Source of the DNA: GCA-2746605 sp963710615
GTDB lineage: Bacteria; Bacteroidota; Ignavibacteria; Ignavibacteriales; Melioribacteraceae
Reading direction: 5' to 3'
Assembly (NCBI GenBank): GCA_963710615.1
Contig: CAVQBF010000020.1
Coordinates: forward strand, 8,811 to 72,810
Length of the DNA stretch: 64,000 bases
In this document: piece by piece, positions 46,362 to 57,184 of the stretch
How the letters are laid out: the number at the start of each line of letters is the position of its first letter
Position numbering within the stretch: position 1 is the first letter of the stretch
Position numbers and translations under genes: made by a program
Notes under the pieces: model-generated
What the model was told of the DNA's origin: nothing
What the model saw: only the letters and a program-made list of their open reading frames with translations
Databases searched by the model: none

Positions 46362-48681
46362 ATGCGTAAAACAACAATACTCATCGGTGTACTTACATTT
46401 TTGATTAACCTTAACTGCTTTGCGCAGACTAATAAAATATTAGTATCCAATCCTACGGAATTACAAAATGCAATCAAGTCTGCCGAACCGGGAGATAACA
46501 TTGTTCTTACTAATGGAGTTTGGGAAAATCTGGAAATAAAATTTAATGCTATTGGGGAAAAAGATAATCCGATTACCCTTAGTGTCGAAACTCCCGGAAA
46601 AGTTACACTCGAAGGTCAGTCATGCCTAAGAATTGCCGGTGAATATTTAGTAGTTGATGGATTGTACTTTAAAAATGGATACACGCCAAAAAATACAGTG
46701 ATTGATTTTAGAATTAGTAAAAATAAAATTGCTAATAATTGCAAAGTTATCAATTGTGTTATTGAAGATTTTACTCAGCCAAACAGATTTGACGCTGACC
46801 ATTGGGTAGAATTTTATGGACAACATAATCAGCTGGATAGATGTTATTTAGCAGGCAAGTTCAATCAAGGACCAACCATCAGAGTTTATCTAAACGGCAA
46901 CGAGCATATTCGTAACTATCATAAAATAACAAACAATCATTTTGGACCCCGCCCAAGAAAAGGCGGACCAAAAGCTGAAACAATGCAGATCGGCGACAGT
47001 TACACTTCTATGACTCCATCCCATGTGCAGGTGTCTAATAACTATTTTGAAAAATGTAACGGTGAAGTAGAGATCATTTCAAGCAAATCAAACTTTAATG
47101 AATTTCGAAATAATATCTTTTTCGAATGTGAAGGTTCCCTTGTGATGAGGCACGGTAATTACTGCATCATTGACGGAAATATTTTTATTGGAAATGAAGC
47201 AAATGAATTTGTTGGCGGAATAAGAGTAATCAATACAGGTCATTGGATTACGAATAATTATTTTTATGGTTTGAAAGCTGATGAGTTTAGAAGTGCTTTA
47301 GCAATTATGAACGGGATACCGAAATCCCCGCTTAATCGATATAACCAAGTCACAGATGTAGTTATTGCTTATAATAGCTGGATCAACTGTACATCACCTT
47401 GGCAATTTAGCGTTGGTGCCAATATGAATAAAAAAGATGTACTGCCTAAAAGTGAAATTCGTTCAGCTCGTCCCGAGCGAATTGTTATTGCAAATAATGT
47501 AATCTACAATCAGCATTCAGATAGCTTGCCATTAAAATCCTATGATAAAGTAGATGGTGTGTTATTTAATAATAACTACCTAGATAATCCTGGGCATGAA
47601 TCAGAATTTGACGGCATTGAAGTGACAAAGTTGAAAATGAAAAAAGTTACAGATTGGCTTTATATACCCTCTGAAAATGATACAGCAAAACTTCAAAAAA
47701 CATATTCCGGCTTTGGTTTCGACGAAATAAAAACAGATATTTTTGGAAATACAAGATCCAACAAAAATATCGCTGGTGCTGTAGTCAGCCAAGATAATAT
47801 TTCAAATTATGAATTTGATAAAAATAATTATGGACCTAAATGGTATTCTGCTGATAAATCATTGGATGAAGGTTCAGTAGTTAAAGTGTCAGCATCTGAT
47901 AATTTAAGTCAATTATTGAATGAAGCTTCATCAGGTGATATTTTAGAATTGGAAGACGGGAATTACAAAATTGATCAGTCTCTAATAATTGATAAAACAA
48001 TCTACATAGGAGCGAAAGATAAGAACAGAAAAGTTAAAATTATTTATTCTGGTGAAAAACAATTCTTCACTATTTCAAATGCATCCCAAAGGAAATCTCA
48101 AGCTTGAAAATATTTCAATATCTGGGAATAAAGATGCACTCGCATTTTCTCCCCTCGAAGAAAACATGTCAAACTCTTATATGCTGAATGTTAATAATTG
48201 TCAGATCAGTAATTTTGGAAAAGTAATTAAGGCATATAGAGGCTCTTTCGCTGACTCAATATCATTAAACAAAACTAAAATTTATAACTGTTCAAGCGGT
48301 ATTGAACTAGCCGCTGAAACTGATGACAAAGGAGATTACAACGCTGAATTTGTTTCAGTAATCGATTGTGAAATTAAAAATGTTGATAAAGATGTAATAA
48401 ATTTTTACCGAGGCGGATACGATGAATCAACGATAGGCGGGAATTTAATTATTAAGAATAGCACATTTAAAAATTGCGGAAAAGATGAAGAGAGTGAAAT
48501 ACTAATTAAAACTCGCGGAATAATAAATGTAAATATTTCCAATAATAGTTTTATATCAAACCCGGTTAAATTAGTTGCACTGTTGTGGGGAGAGAAAAAT
48601 AATAAGCATGCGGAAAATGACATTAAAGATTCAGGAGAAATAATAGTCGATAAATACTTGAAACAAAAACTTGTTTACTAA
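46362..48681 (+). CDS. PL6 lyase with DUF4957-like domain, frame interrupted once
   Basis: This protein of about 770 residues has a signal peptide (MRKTTILIGVLTFLINLNCF) and a PL6 beta-helix with Lys in EIISSKS and Arg in LVMRHGN, 21 residues apart, and NGEVE. A second beta-helix (SQLLNEASSGDILELEDGNY onward) resembles the DUF4957 domains upstream. The frame breaks near 48090; removing one C from CCC gives SNASKGNLKLENISISG. It has no sorting domain, unlike the other two PL6 proteins, so it is probably periplasmic. An upstream in-frame ATG at 46347 is possible but the signal peptide favours 46362. Confidence 0.88.
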
Positions 48682-48698
48682 AATTGGATGATATAAAT

Positions 48699-50349
48699 AT
48701 GATAAAAAAATTGTTCAGCTTTATCCTTTTTGTGGTTCTATCAATAGTTCTACTAAGTTGTAATAGTAAAGATAATGAGGAGTGGATGCCGGAAATATTA
48801 AGCGAGGAATCAAATATATTTCTTCCCAACTTTTCATTTTCAGGCTATCATTGGGGCGAAAAAGAAATTCCAAATTTAAAGCCTACCTTAAACGTAACCG
48901 ATTACGGCGCTGTTGCTGATGATGGTAGAGATGATACTGGAGCATTGTTAAAGGCATTTAAAGAAGCTCATAAAATTGATGAAACTGTTGTAATAAAATT
49001 TCCAGCGGGAAAATTCATTCTCAAAGATATCTTATACATACAACGTAGCAAACTTGTAGTGCAGGGATCCGGCAGCGGGAAAGACGGAACAATAATCTAC
49101 ATGCCGCAGCCGCTCAATGATTTGGGACGAGTTCCTGAAGAGCTTACTGAACTTGAAGAATATTTACGGGTAAACAATAAAAGGCAGCGCGAACCGAAAC
49201 GAGGAATTGATGAACCATTTTCTTTGTATGCTTGGTCAGGCGGCTATATTTGGATTGGGCCAAAGGGTGAGCGAGCTAAAACTTATATGCAGAAATACAA
49301 CGTACCTGAAACTGAACTTGCAAAAATTACAAGTGGCAAAAGGGGTGAACATAATTTTACTGTTGAAAATAGTTCCAAATTATCCAAAGGTATGCTTGTA
49401 AGAATTAACTGGTATAATAAAGATGGTGAAGAATCATCTCTGATTGATCATATGTATGACGGCAAAGATGTTCCAATTGGTTCACGGCATTGGGAAAGTC
49501 CCGAAATGCCCCTCATCAAACAAGAAGTTACAATTACAAATGTTGCCGGAAATACCATTACTATCAAAGAACCATTGATGCATGATATGAAACCTGAGTG
49601 GTTTAACAGGCTTACGGAATGGAATCATCTTAGAAGAGGTTGGTATAGAAGATATTCGATTTGAATTCCCAATGGATGAATACTTTGCTCACCATCTGGA
49701 GGAAGGCTATAACGCAATTTACTTTACCAATGCTGCCCATTCATGGGCTAGAAATATTTCCTTTAAAAATGGTGACAGCGGATTAATTTCTGATGTTTGT
49801 TCAAACATTACCGTTGAAGATGTTACTGTAGAAGGACGTAAATATCATTACGCGGTTCAGTTCGGCGATGTTTATAACATGCTTGCTAAACGAATTAATG
49901 TTAATGCCGAAATATGGCATTCATTAAGTTTTAATACCGGTGCTAGGAGTTCAGTTTTCACTGACTGCAATGTAACTGTTTATCCATCGCTTGATCAGCA
50001 TAGCGGTGCAAATCATCAGAATCTATTTGATAATATAAAACTAGTTGAAGATACTCCCGATCGTTCCTTCTTTTACGTTGGCGGTGATGGCTACTGGGCT
50101 CCAACACATGGTGCATTTTCAACCTTTTGGAATATTGAAATCAATTACAAATTTCCAAATCCGGATAATGACACTCTGAAAATAAAAGGTGTACATAATG
50201 GTCCATCAGCAAGATTAGTCGGTATTCATGCAAACTACCCGATGAAGATTAATTACGGACCCGATGCATACATTGAAGGAACAAATAAAAAGAATATCGC
50301 CGTTCCATCATTGTACGAGTATCAGTTAAACCAGAGATTAAAGAATTAA
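48699..50349 (+). CDS. pectate-lyase-3-like beta-helix lipoprotein, frame interrupted once
   Basis: This lipoprotein of about 550 residues has a lipobox VLLSCNS. The start of the beta-helix is typical of GH28/pectate-lyase-3 folds (LNVTDYGAVADDGRDDTGAL, VVIKFPAGKFILKDILYIQR). The frame breaks near 49635; deleting one A gives NHLEEVGIEDIRFEFPMDEY, which continues as SWARNISFKNGDSGLISDVC. It is distantly similar to the T9SS-tagged protein at 30946, so the locus has a surface and a lipid-anchored version. The activity is unknown. I chose ATG 48699 over an upstream TTG at 48684. Confidence 0.78.
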
Positions 50350-50355
50350 TAGTCT

Positions 50356-51627
50356 ATGAATAGAACATCACTAAAAATTTCAGCAATCATTATTCTTTTA
50401 AGCTCACTTTCGAGTATGCATGTCGTTGCACAAAAAATAATACGACCGGAATATCTTAAACCAAAAGTAAATCAATTTATTCAAAACAAATTAGCTGAAG
50501 CAAAAATATTAGTTGATCAGAATTCATCAATAACCAAACCGGCATTTAAAAAACTTATCGATCTGGCAGATGAAACTCTGACGAAAGAAACCTACTACTC
50601 AGTCGTTGATAAAAGATTTATACCCCCAGGTGGAGATAAACATGATTATATGAGTCTTGGCCCCTACTGGTGGCCCAATCCCGATACGGAAGATGGACTT
50701 CCATACGTTAGAAAAGATGGAAGAGTAAACCCGGAAAGGAATGAATTTGACAGACGCCCACTTTGGCTAATGGAAAACAATATCAACACATTAGCTCTCG
50801 CATATTATTTTACAAAAAAAGATCGTTATGCTGAACGAGTTGCGAAATTAGTGAAGCATTGGTTTTTGAATCCCGAAACAAAAATGAATCCTCATTTCAG
50901 GTACGCTCAATCAATCCCCGGTAAAACTGAAGGTAGAGGAATAGGAATAATTGATGCTCGCGATTTTCTAAAAGTAATTGAAGCAGTAAAAATTATTGAA
51001 GGCACAAAGCATTGGACAAAGGAAAACAATGATGCGCTAATTAATTGGTTTAGTGTTTTTTTAAACTGGCTGTTAACAAGTAAAAACGGAGCGGATGAAT
51101 CTGATAAAGAAAATAATCATGGTACCTGGTTCGATGTAATAGCGACTCAAATTGCATTGTTTGCAGGTGATGAAGAAAGAGCCAAATCGCTCCTGAACAA
51201 AGTCCCATCAAAAAGAATTGATACTCAAATTGAACCAAACGGAACACAGCCTCATGAATTAAATCGCACAAGATCATTTCATTACTGCACTATGAATCTG
51301 CATGCGTTTTTTAATCTTGCATTACTTGGTGAAAAAGTTGGGATAGATTTATGGAATTATGAAAGTAGCGACGGGAGAAGCATTAAAGCAGCTTTGGACT
51401 ATTTAGTTCCATTCACATTACAAAAAAAAGAATGGGAATATTCTAAATTATTGGGCTGGGAAGAAGATCTATACATGATGTATTATTTACTCAGAGTAGC
51501 AAGTGAAAAATATTCCAATCCTCAATATGAAAAAGCATTAAGTAGTATTACAGAAATTGAAAATGAAAAAAATATTGTTGAACTGATCTATCCCTCAACA
51601 AAATCGAATTTAGAAAATATTAAGTAA
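50356..51627 (+). CDS. PF05426 alginate-lyase-superfamily protein (PL5/PL38-like), copy 2
   Basis: This 423-residue protein has a signal peptide (ending MHVVAQK) and the same motif order as copy 1: YMSLGPYWWPNPDTEDGL, PYVRKDGRVNPER, TKMNPHFRYAQSIPG, GIGIIDARDF, ENNHGTWFDVIATQIALFAG and RSFHYCTMNLHAFF. It starts 6 bases after the previous gene and ends 5 bases before copy 3. It is probably a periplasmic uronan lyase; the three copies differ enough to suggest different chain preferences. Confidence 0.86.
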   Translation: MNRTSLKISAIIILLSSLSSMHVVAQKIIRPEYLKPKVNQFIQNKLAEAKILVDQNSSITKPAFKKLIDLADETLTKETYYSVVDKRFIPPGGDKHDYMSLGPYWWPNPDTEDGLPYVRKDGRVNPERNEFDRRPLWLMENNINTLALAYYFTKKDRYAERVAKLVKHWFLNPETKMNPHFRYAQSIPGKTEGRGIGIIDARDFLKVIEAVKIIEGTKHWTKENNDALINWFSVFLNWLLTSKNGADESDKENNHGTWFDVIATQIALFAGDEERAKSLLNKVPSKRIDTQIEPNGTQPHELNRTRSFHYCTMNLHAFFNLALLGEKVGIDLWNYESSDGRSIKAALDYLVPFTLQKKEWEYSKLLGWEEDLYMMYYLLRVASEKYSNPQYEKALSSITEIENEKNIVELIYPSTKSNLENIK

Positions 51628-51632
51628 AAATT

Positions 51633-52826
51633 ATGAAGACAAAAACCGGATACAAAATATTTTTAATATTACTTGTTTTAACTTTATCCGCTTGCGGAAA
51701 TCAAAATGCTACAAACAATTTGGGTGAAGACTCAAAACTAGTTATGGAGATTGATAAAGAAAGAATAGTAAAGAGCGCTAATGATTATTTAAAGTTGAAA
51801 CCGGTTCCACTAACCAATTTTAGCTGTGATAGAAGTATGGGAACGCTTAATGATTTTTATTCAGAAGGAGATTATTGGTGGCCAAATCCCGAAGACCCTG
51901 ATGGTCCTTACATAAGAAGAGACGGTTTAAGCAATCCGGATTATTTTAAGGAACATCGCGAGGCAATGAGGAACATGAGCATTCAAGTTGCCTCTTTAAC
52001 TGCAGCCTTTAAGATCACTGGCGACAAAAAATATGCTGATCATGCTGTTGATCATTTAACTGCATGGTTTATAAATTCAGAAACCAAAATGAATCCAAAT
52101 ATGAATTATGCACAAGCAATTAAAGGTGTATGCCCGGGCAGAGGAGTTGGACTTATAGATGCTATCCATTTGGTTGAACCTGCTCGCTCAATATCTGTAT
52201 TGTATGAATTTAATGCCCTTGATGAAAAAACATTTACGAGTTTGCAGAATTGGTTTGCTGAATTTTTAGAATGGATGACCACTCATGAATATGGAATTGA
52301 TGAACGCGAAAGAAAAAATAATCATGGAACATGCTGGGTAATGCAGGCTGCTGAATATGCAAGACTTACCGAGAACGAAAAAATGCTGGATTATTGCCGA
52401 GACAGATATAAAACAGTTCTGCTGCCAAATCAAATGGCAGAGAACGGAAGTTTTCCAATGGAATTAAAACGAACCAAACCTTACGGATATTCACTATTCA
52501 ATATCGATATCATGGCGGCGGTCTGTCATATACTTTCAAATGAAGAGGAAAATTTATTTGAATATAAACTTGAAGACGGAAGAGGGATGGAGGCAGCATT
52601 AAAATTTATCTATCCGTTTATTGAGGATAAATCAAAGTGGGAATTGGAACCCGATGTTATGTATTGGGATGAATGGCCGGTAAGGCATCCTGCATTGCTT
52701 TTCGGCGGACTAGCATTGAATACAAAAAAGTATATTGAATTATGGAAAGAACTGGAACCGCTGCCTAAATCGCAAGAAGGTTTGCGAAACTTTCCGATAA
52801 GAGAACCAATTTTATGGGTGGACTAA
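51633..52826 (+). CDS. PF05426 lyase-superfamily lipoprotein (PL5/PL38-like), copy 3
   Basis: This 397-residue protein begins with a lipoprotein signal (LTLSACGNQ). Motifs are LNDFYSEGDYWWPNPEDPDG, PYIRRDGLSNPD, TKMNPNMNYAQAIKGVC, GVGLIDAIHLVE, KNNHGTCWVMQAAEYARL and PYGYSLFNIDIMAA. NHGT is followed by Cys where copies 1 and 2 have Trp, a change next to the catalytic Asn-His. It lies in tandem with copy 2. The lipid anchor separates its location from that of the other two copies. Confidence 0.86.
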   Translation: MKTKTGYKIFLILLVLTLSACGNQNATNNLGEDSKLVMEIDKERIVKSANDYLKLKPVPLTNFSCDRSMGTLNDFYSEGDYWWPNPEDPDGPYIRRDGLSNPDYFKEHREAMRNMSIQVASLTAAFKITGDKKYADHAVDHLTAWFINSETKMNPNMNYAQAIKGVCPGRGVGLIDAIHLVEPARSISVLYEFNALDEKTFTSLQNWFAEFLEWMTTHEYGIDERERKNNHGTCWVMQAAEYARLTENEKMLDYCRDRYKTVLLPNQMAENGSFPMELKRTKPYGYSLFNIDIMAAVCHILSNEEENLFEYKLEDGRGMEAALKFIYPFIEDKSKWELEPDVMYWDEWPVRHPALLFGGLALNTKKYIELWKELEPLPKSQEGLRNFPIREPILWVD

Positions 52827-52865
52827 AAATGAACGAAATCCAAATTAATTATTAAAAAGGTTTAA

Positions 52866-55800
52866 ATGAAAAAGATGAGTCAAATTTTAATCATTGTTGC
52901 AATACTGATTCTTAATTTTGCAGTAAATATTTCAGCACAGGTTTCCGATGAGTATCTATCGAAAATAAAAGATCAACTGATAAAAATGGATGATACTTTC
53001 GATGGAAGATTCCCCGAATACACGATCGATGGGAAATACAAATATCGAGATAAAGTAAACTGGCTTAGCTGGATTTACGGGCGGCGAGCTTTGGAACTTG
53101 TACGATTTAACGGGTGACGAAGAATTAAAGAAAAGAGCAATAAAACATGCAGATGCTTTAATTGAATATGCCTCAATTGATTATACGCATGATATGGGAT
53201 TTATCTTTTTACCTACCGTTGTTGAGGCATACAAAAGAACCGGAGAAGAAAAATATAGGAAAGCAGCGATCAAAGCTGCTGAAATGCTTACCAAACGATT
53301 TAACCCAAATGGAAATTATTTGCGCGCATGGGGCAAATTGGGAGATCCAAAGAAAGCAGGACTATTAATAATTGACACAATGATGAATTTGGAACTCTTG
53401 TTTTGGGCATGGCAGGAAACCGGCAATACTGAATTTTATGATATTGCCTACAAGCATGCAATTATTTGCATGGAGCAAAGTGTTAGAAGTGATTACAGTT
53501 CCTATCATGTAATTGAATTTGACCCGTCGACGGGAAAGTTAGTAAAAAAGTATACTCACCAAGGCGCTGAGGATGAATCAACCTGGGCAAGGGGACAAGC
53601 ATGGGGAATTTATGGTTTTGCAAATGCTTATCGCTATACAAGCGATAAAAGATTTTTACAAACCTCACAGAAAATGGCTGACTTATTTTTAAGCAGACTG
53701 CCTGAAGATCATGTTCCTTATTGGGATTTAGATTTAAGTGGAGATGATGTTGTTAGGGATGCATCTGCTGCTGCTATCGCCGCATCAGGAATGTATTTGT
53801 TGGCTGATTTATGTACTGATAAAAATAATTACAAAAAATATAAATCAAGCGCAGAGAAAATTTCGGATTCGATCATAAAGAATTATACATTTTTGAATTC
53901 ACCTAGAGAGCATGAAGAAGGATTGCTGATAGAAACAGTTTACAATTATCATAAGGATTGGGGAATTGCTGAATCATATACTTGCGGTGATTTTTACTTC
54001 ACTGAGGTATTAAAAAAATATGTGAATGCTTCAAAAAATAATATTGATAAAACTACTGAGCTAAGAAGTAAATATTTGCTAAATGATAATTGGTTTTATC
54101 TTGAAGATAATATTGAGCAGATAGAAAAATTACATCTTACAACAAAGACATGGCAAAAAGTAAATCTTCCTCATTCATGGAATAAATATGATGCAGTTGA
54201 CGCTGAACCGGGATACAGAAGGGATGCAAGCTGGTATCAAAAAGAATTGGTGTTAGCGGAGATTCAAAAGGATAAGAATTATAAACTCTATTTTGAAGGT
54301 TCAAATATTACAACAGAAGTTTATGTGAATAATAACATTTGCCGGTAAGCATGTCGGCGGTTATGTCGGATTTGAAATTGATGTTACTGATCATCTTCAA
54401 AAAGGAAGCAACGAAATATTAGTTAGAGTTGATAATTCAATCAACAAAGAAATCATTCCATCACAGCTTGCGGACTTTTTTATATTTGGCGGAATTTGCA
54501 GAGATGTCTGGCTGAAGATTGTTCCGAAAACAAATATTTCTCTAGTTAATATTTCAACACCAAACGTTAATTCGGAAATAGCTAAAACCGAAATTGATTT
54601 TGAAATTGAATCAAGTACATCCGCTAATGGGAAATTGATAGTTGAGCTAATAGACAAAGATGGAAAAATTATTTTAGAAGAAGAACATGACGTTGAGATT
54701 GGTGTTGACAAAGAGAAAAAATAAAATTGAATTATCGGAAATTGAAAACCCATTTCTCTGGTCAGTTGATAATCCAAATCTCTATACAGCTAAACTAGCA
54801 TTAAAAATTAATGATGAAATAGTTGATGAAGTTACTCAGCAGTTTGGTTATCGCTGGTTTGAATTTAAAGACCATGGTGCATTTTATTTAAATGGTGAAA
54901 GACTTTTGCTGAGGGGAACTCACAGACACGAAGAACATGCCGGATTAGCAAATGCACTTTCAAATGAGCAGCATAGAAAAGATATTAAAATGATCAAGGA
55001 CATGGGAGCTAACTTTGTTCGGCTTGCACACTATCCGCAAGACCCAGAAGTTTATACAGCCTGCGATGAACTTGGTTTACTAGTTTGGGATGAGCTGCCA
55101 TGGTGCCGCGGAGGAGTTGGAAATGAAATCTGGAAAGAACATACAAAACGGCTGTTCAAAGAAATGATCTATCAAAATTTTAATCATCCCTCAATTATTC
55201 TATGGTCAGTTGGGAACGAAGTTTACTGGCTTCCTGAATTTGATGACGGAGGAGAGATTGATGCTTTGAGAAATTTCACTAACGAACTACATCAAATTGC
55301 AAAAGATCTTGATCCATATCGTTCGACTACTATTCGTAAATTTTATGAAGGCTCTGATATTGTTGATGTATTCTCTCCATCAATATGGGCAGGCTGGTAC
55401 TCCGGCGTTTACACTAATTATGAAAAAGCAATTGCAGATGCTCAAAAAAAATATCCGAAATTATTTCACGCGGAATACGGAGGCAGTAGTCATATTGGGA
55501 GACACACGGAAACTCCAATTACAGGCGAAGGATTTGTAAATCCTGATGAATGGACAGAAGCTGTAAACCAAGTTAAAGTTAAAAATATTGCTAAGATAGG
55601 TGACTGGAGTGAGAACTATATTGTTGACTTATTTGATTGGCATTTGCGATTTACAGAAACAAGTGAAACCTTTACGGGTAATGCTCAGTGGGCGTTTAAG
55701 GATTTCGGTACGCCGCTGCGACCTGAGAATGCAATTCCATATATCAATCAAAAAGGGTTGGTTGATAGGGCAGGAAAGCCGAAGGATGCTTATTATGTTT

Positions 55801-56414
55801 TTAAAAGTTATTGGAACAAGAATGATAAGTTTACTTACATTGAGTCTCACACTTGGGATGAGAGAAGTGGGCAAGAGGGAAAAGAGAGGGAAGTTTCGGT
55901 TTACAGTAATTGTGATGAAGTGGAATTATTTTTAAATGGAAAATCTTTTGGGAAAAAGAAAAAAGATATTTCAAAATTTCCGGCAAGCGGACTCACTTGG
56001 AATGTAAAATTTAAAGAAGGAAATAATACTCTTCTTTCAATTGGCTTTTATGGAAATGATATCGTTGCTAAGGATTCAATTGATGTTGTTTATCATTATT
56101 CACAAAATGAAAAACCGGAAAAGTTTATTTTATCTGCTAAGAGAATTTCTAATGGCAATTATCTAATAACTGCAATTGCAGTAGATAAAAACGGAAGAAG
56201 ATGCATAGACTATAATGAGCGGGTTTATTTCTCAGCAGAAGGAAAGGGAGAATTGATTGAAAACTATGGAGTACCGACAAGATCCTCAATAATTGAAATG
56301 GCAAACGGAAGGGCACAGATTGAATTTAAGTCAGTTCCCTTTGAATCAACAACAATTGAAATAAGAAATCAAAATTTTAAAGGTGATTATTTAGTAATCG
56401 ATGGAATTAAGTAA
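52866..56414 (+). CDS. GH88-GH2 fusion: unsaturated glucuronyl hydrolase joined to a GH2 beta-glycosidase, frame interrupted three times
   Basis: This exported protein of about 1180 residues has a signal peptide (ending NISAQVS). The GH88 domain (about 25-390) has the catalytic Asp region THDMGFIFLPTVVEAY, the second Asp in LLIIDTMMNLELLFWAW and STWARGQAWGIYGFANAY. It runs directly, with no break, into a GH2 sugar-binding domain (TWQKVNLPHSWNKYDA) followed by a GH2 barrel with acid/base Glu in ILWSVGNEVYW and nucleophile Glu in FHAEYGGSS. Single extra bases near 53080 (G in GGG), 54340 and 54710 (A in A6) explain the breaks. It would remove unsaturated uronate and then the next beta-linked sugar, pointing to a glucuronate-containing polymer. 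Confidence 0.86.
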
Positions 56415-56490
56415 AAAATAATAGTAATAAGGAATTACCAGAACTTGTTAATAATCAATTTATAACAGACTCATCAATTCATTTAATAAA

Positions 56491-56727
56491 ATGTCTTAAC
56501 TCCTTGTCACATTAAATCCCGAAGAAGGTAGAGATAGTGACTTTGAGTTATATGTTCAACTAAAAACAATTCCTATTTTGAGATAGAGTATGCTTGGTGC
56601 TGAGACTGAAGAAATTTAAGAAATATTCAACATTAAGAAAATCAAAATCAGTGATTCAAAATTTGAGATACCAAAAGTATTTAAGGAATTTGATATGAGT
56701 CAGGTGATGCAACAAGGTTTAGAATAA
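56491..56727 (+). pseudogene. remnant of an unidentified gene
   Basis: A single frame reads a protein-like sequence (LVTLNPEEGRDSDFELYVQL, then IKISDSKFEIPKVFKEF, then MSQVMQQGLE) but is cut by three in-frame stops at 56497, 56584 and 56620. I recognise no family. Unlike the single-base breaks elsewhere, simple one-base repair does not restore it, so it is probably genuine decay. The rest of 56415-57184 contains only the dispersed repeat. Confidence 0.3.
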
Positions 56728-56807
56728 GTAGTGAGAGTCCTTTTGACTGTTTAGGGGCTAATCAAAAGTCAATTACAACTGCCGACTAATGAACATCTCC
56801 TTATCAA

Positions 56808-56944
56808 CCAAACAGGCCCCAAAAAAGTTTAAAATTACCATCAAACAAATATGGGACCCAATAGGGGGTAGGGGTCGAATTCACGTCCATCGAATAGATC
56901 AAATTATTTCTGAAAACAAAACCCAACAAAAATATTTTTTCTGG
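56808..56944 (+). repeat. dispersed non-coding repeat, copy 3 of 3
   Basis: CCAAACAGGCCCC is followed by AAAAAAGTTTAAA at 56821-56833, a G-rich block (GGGGGTAGGGGTC), CATCGAATAGATCAAATT and AAAAATATTTTTT. It is the closest relative of copy 1 at 6750; similarity continues as ATCTAAGTTT near 56960 and TGCTGATTAG near 57000. No integrase or primase lies nearby, so the repeat is not tied to the integrated element. Confidence 0.65.
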
Positions 56945-57184
56945 AAAAATTGGACGTAAAATCTAAGTTTTAAAAATCTACAAACTTCATAAACAATCTG
57001 CTGATTAGAAATTACTTTAATTACTTAGAAAAAGAGCAAAAATTATAAATAGTTTTTGCTGCAGGTCTTCAGTTAGTTTATGATAAATATGGTTTTAAGA
57101 AAATAAGATAGTCATTTACCAATATGCTTATTTCTTAAAATAATGTATTGTGGAAAAATTTTGAAAAGGGGTTGAGTCTAACAA

